8,349 nucleotides of DNA from positions 1 through 8,349 of the forward strand of contig JAAVYX010000052.1 in the NCBI GenBank assembly GCA_022791355.1. Reading direction: 5' to 3'. The translations under genes were made by a program, and so were the position numbers. Source of the stretch: Clostridiales bacterium (GTDB lineage: Bacteria; Bacillota; Clostridia; Oscillospirales; Acutalibacteraceae). The first letter of the stretch is position 1, and each line of letters opens with the position of its first letter. The notes beneath the pieces were generated by a model. That model was not told the origin of the DNA, searched no databases, and saw only the letters and a list, made by a program, of their open reading frames with translations. Positions 6,370-8,349 of the stretch are shown one piece after another.

Positions 6370-6410
6370 GAACCCCCGTCAAGGGTTCCCATGCGGCGCT
6401 AACCGCCGCA
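6370..6410. repeat. two tandem hairpins downstream of sipL
   Basis: GAACCC (6370-6375) pairs with GGGTTC (6383-6388), and TGCGGCG (6392-6398) pairs with CGCCGCA (6404-6410). The loops are seven and five bases, and only three bases separate the two stems. Neither is followed by a T run on the minus strand. They may stabilise the sipL 3' end or simply be intergenic repeats. Confidence 0.55.
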
Positions 6411-6515
6411 CATCTTCTTCCGCCCTCTGCCTTTTTCCCTCAAAAAACACGCTAGGACCGTTCGATTCTCATTCGGGACATCGAGCCCCTCGCAAAAATA
6501 CATGCGGATCGTGCA

Positions 6516-8054
6516 CTACACGCAGGGAATGAGCAGCATCTGCTTACCCGGCAGGGTATCGTTTTGCAGCTCGTTGACCAGGGCGATTTCGTCGGCCGAT
6601 GTGTTGTATCGCCGGGCGATATCCCAAACCTTCTCTCCCGCGTCGGCGTAGTAGATCATGAGGGCCAGGTCCTCCTCCCGCTGCTTGGGGGAATCCTCCA
6701 GCACCTCCACGCTGACCACCAGGGGTACCCGGGAGATGTTAAAGACCGCCGCGGTGATATGCAGCTCTACCTTGGCCTCGCACTTGGAGCCGGCCGCAAG
6801 GGCGCAGGAGGCCGCCACCGCGTCCACCTGGGGCTCGCAGCGCATGAGGGTGGGCGCTTCCTCCATCTCATGGCGGTATTCATAGTCCACCGGCCGTTCA
6901 AAATAGACCGGCGCGCCCTGGGCGTCGTAGCCCAGGATACAGATGAGCACCGTGCCGCCGATGAGCAGGGTCCGCTCCTCATTGCGTACCGAGGTCACTT
7001 GGGATTCGCACCATACGTCTGCGATTCCGCCCAGTTCCCCGTCGGTAAACTCCAGGCTCTTTTTGCACAAAAAGCTCTCGTTGATCCCGCAGATCATTTT
7101 TTCAAAATTGATTTCCTGCCGTTCCACCGAGGTTTCGAACCGGGTGGAGTAGGCGTCGAAAACAACCGGAAGATCGGTGTTGCAGAAGGCCTGCACGCTG
7201 ACGCAGATCTTGGCCGTCAAGCTAACCGTGCGGGCCTCTCCCGACATGCCGGTGCGGGGCTTCATCTCCAAGGCGGCCACCTCCAGAGAGGCCTCGCAGT
7301 CGCAGCTTTCGTTAACCCCGTCGATATCCACGATCTGACTCAAGGGAATGGAGGCCTGCAGCTTTTCGGGCCGGCCGTCCTCCTCGGGACAGTAGAGGGC
7401 CTCCACCAATAGTTCTCCCTTGACTACCGCCTTGTTGCTGATGATTTTGCACTCGGAGGAAAGGGCCCTGGCGTCGCACCGGAGCAGGGAACGGATAGCC
7501 GGCTGGTCCTGCTCCAGCTCCAGCTCCTCCTCCACGATCATATACTTTTCGGCCGCCGCCATGGGCGTAGTGGCCGGGGCGCTGCCCCGCAGCATCTGCA
7601 TATCGGGGCTGTCCAGGTCGGTGAGAATATCGGCCACCCGGCGGCTGACTACCCGTGCCTTTAAAGTAAGAGCGCCATGTACGTCCAGCTTGCGGGGGGT
7701 CACCGCCCGGCAGTTTACGTATTCGGGCTTGGCCCGCACAAAGGCGGAACAGTTCCCCTCCTTCGCGCCTCCCATATCCACGCTTCGGTTAAAGGGGGCC
7801 TCGTAGGTGTAACTGCAAAGGTTTTCGTCGGCGTCTGCGTAGATCAGCGTTACCGACGCCCGTCCCTCAATGCCCAGCGCGGACCCGCTTACCGAACGGG
7901 AGGAAACCCAGGGGGTCACCCGGCATTTGAGCACCCGGGCGATGTCCGGGCAGTAGTCGGGAAGGGTGAACTCCACGTCGACCGGCTGCTCCACAGCCTG
8001 TTCGAAAACGACTTCGTTGGCGGCCACGCCCTGTCCAGTCTGTCTTATTTCCAT
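6516..8054 (-). CDS. sipL: SipL-like SPOCS (DUF3794) and LysM protein, SpoIVA partner
   Basis: A 512-residue protein with the architecture of clostridial SipL, the spore-coat morphogenetic factor that in Clostridioides difficile binds SpoIVA through its LysM domain and localises the coat around the forespore. The N-terminus carries the DUF3794 signature FTLPDYCPDIARVLKC (about 29-44). DUF3794-like beta-rich segments lie at about 20-140, 170-265 and 305-400, the latter two opening with similar EYMIVEEELELEQ and FETSVERQEINFEK stretches. A LysM module closes the chain (about 466-510: YYADAGEKVWDIARRYN, then LVNELQNDTLPGKQMLLIP). No signal peptide or membrane segment is present, consistent with action in the mother-cell cytosol. 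It contains 20 cysteines. AGGAGAGG (8070-8063) precedes the ATG. Its position directly upstream of spoIVA supports the assignment. Other DUF3794/LysM proteins exist in Clostridia, so the symbol rests on architecture plus context. Confidence 0.85.
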   Translation of the reverse strand: MEIRQTGQGVAANEVVFEQAVEQPVDVEFTLPDYCPDIARVLKCRVTPWVSSRSVSGSALGIEGRASVTLIYADADENLCSYTYEAPFNRSVDMGGAKEGNCSAFVRAKPEYVNCRAVTPRKLDVHGALTLKARVVSRRVADILTDLDSPDMQMLRGSAPATTPMAAAEKYMIVEEELELEQDQPAIRSLLRCDARALSSECKIISNKAVVKGELLVEALYCPEEDGRPEKLQASIPLSQIVDIDGVNESCDCEASLEVAALEMKPRTGMSGEARTVSLTAKICVSVQAFCNTDLPVVFDAYSTRFETSVERQEINFEKMICGINESFLCKKSLEFTDGELGGIADVWCESQVTSVRNEERTLLIGGTVLICILGYDAQGAPVYFERPVDYEYRHEMEEAPTLMRCEPQVDAVAASCALAAGSKCEAKVELHITAAVFNISRVPLVVSVEVLEDSPKQREEDLALMIYYADAGEKVWDIARRYNTSADEIALVNELQNDTLPGKQMLLIPCV

Positions 8055-8104
8055 AGTACCTACCTCTCCTTACATCATTCTTACTGCATTCTTATTCAAA
8101 CGGC

Positions 8105-8135
8105 GTCCGCAATATGCGGGATTGCGGGCTTTTTT
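8105..8135 (+). terminator. plus-strand terminator-like hairpin upstream of sipL
   Basis: GTCCGCAAT (8105-8113) pairs with ATTGCGGGC (8121-8129), nine pairs including one G-T, around a 7-base loop. Six T follow (8130-8135). It has the form of an intrinsic terminator only on the plus strand, yet no plus-strand gene precedes it: the region to its left is sipL in antisense. On the minus strand it falls in the sipL promoter/leader region, about 50 bases before the start codon. Confidence 0.55.
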
Positions 8136-8160
8136 CGCTTTATTTTGTTTGGTTTAGAGT

Positions 8161-8185
8161 GAGGTTTCGCGCCAGGTGTACTTTT
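8161..8185. repeat. 25-bp direct repeat, copy 1
   Basis: This unit begins GAGGTTTCGCGCC and ends GTACTTTT. It is identical over 25 bases to copy 2, whose start lies 44 bases further on. A GTTTAG motif precedes both copies (8152-8157 and 8191-8196), so the true repeat unit is longer and imperfect. Confidence 0.85.
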
Positions 8186-8204
8186 CTTTTGTTTAGCCCA
8201 GCGC

Positions 8205-8229
8205 GAGGTTTCGCGCCAGGTGTACTTTT
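8205..8229. repeat. 25-bp direct repeat, copy 2
   Basis: Identical to copy 1. Here the start is preceded by GCGC, so that GCGCGA (8201-8206) can pair with TCGCGC (8211-8216) in a small hairpin that copy 1 has lost (it reads AGTGAG instead). With only two copies and no adjacent cas gene, this is not a CRISPR array. Confidence 0.85.
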
Positions 8230-8261
8230 ATGGATACTCCAGTACCTCTCGCGAGGCGCGA

Positions 8262-8293
8262 CCCCATCTTTTGTGACGCGACAAAAGATGGGG
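8262..8293. repeat. perfect 13-bp-stem hairpin
   Basis: CCCCATCTTTTGT (8262-8274) and ACAAAAGATGGGG (8281-8293) are exact reverse complements around the 6-base loop GACGCG. No T run follows on either strand, so it is not an ordinary terminator. With the direct repeats just to its left it looks like part of a dispersed intergenic or miniature mobile element. The sequence continuing to the right edge (8294-8349) is GC-rich, contains GCCGCC-type words and shows no gene. Confidence 0.75.
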
Positions 8294-8349
8294 GAGAAAA
8301 ACGCTGCCGCCTGCGGTATCCTACGGAGCCTACGGCCGCCGCCTTGGCC

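Larger units (their letters stand above)
6148..6515. other. spacer between sipL and spoIVA
   Basis: No gene is visible in these 368 bases. On the minus strand, running from sipL to spoIVA, the region holds two tandem hairpins (6410-6392 and 6388-6370), a third at 6288-6269, and CATAAAAT (6340-6333). The last is close to the CATACAAT -10 of sigma-E promoters, but I see no matching -35 box. None of the hairpins has a proper T run immediately after it, so I cannot say whether sipL and spoIVA are co-transcribed. Confidence 0.5.

Noticed and set aside
6460..6490. tRNA T-arm-like GTTCGATTC
   Set aside because: The flanking bases do not pair as a T stem, and no acceptor, D or anticodon arms can be formed.
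8161..8229. Possible CRISPR array
   Set aside because: Only two repeat copies with a 19-base gap, no cas genes and no further units.

Overview
The window is GC-rich DNA from an endospore-forming Firmicute, most likely of class Clostridia. The strongest evidence is a full-length spoIVA and, just upstream on the same strand, a SipL-type protein made of DUF3794/SPOCS repeats with a C-terminal LysM domain. That is the clostridial version of the spore-coat basement layer; bacilli use SpoVID instead. The GC content and the style of the genes would fit a gut Oscillospiraceae/Ruminococcaceae relative, but this placement is inference.

Layout from left to right. Positions 1-324 hold no convincing gene; one open frame on the minus strand runs off the left edge. 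Positions 325-960 (minus) encode a histidine-phosphatase-superfamily enzyme. It is divergent from an XRE-family regulator at 1067-1738 (plus, TTG start). The gap between them carries back-to-back promoter-like sequences and a perfect 10+10 bp inverted repeat, a good candidate operator. The regulator ends in a clean 15-bp-stem terminator. Positions 2079-3347 (plus) encode a ClC-family anion transporter whose selectivity-filter motifs look more like the fluoride/proton antiporter branch than like classic chloride ClCs. Positions 3579-3842 (minus) encode a small stand-alone XRE helix-turn-helix protein with its own terminator.

About 820 bases (3849-4668) follow with no recognisable gene, but with a strong orphan hairpin terminator at 4009-4045 and the likely spoIVA terminator at 4547-4595. 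spoIVA occupies 4669-6147 (minus) and sipL 6516-8054 (minus), separated by 368 bases that contain three hairpins. Upstream of sipL are a plus-strand terminator-like hairpin, a 25-bp direct repeat in two copies, and a perfect 13-bp-stem hairpin. Together these look like a dispersed intergenic repeat element.

Functionally, the right half is a two-gene spore-coat assembly module. SpoIVA is the ATPase that polymerises on the outer forespore membrane, and SipL is the partner that, in Clostridioides difficile, binds it through its LysM domain. The left half is a set of unrelated single-gene transcription units (phosphatase with regulator, anion transporter, small regulator). No phage, transposase, CRISPR array, tRNA or rRNA was seen.
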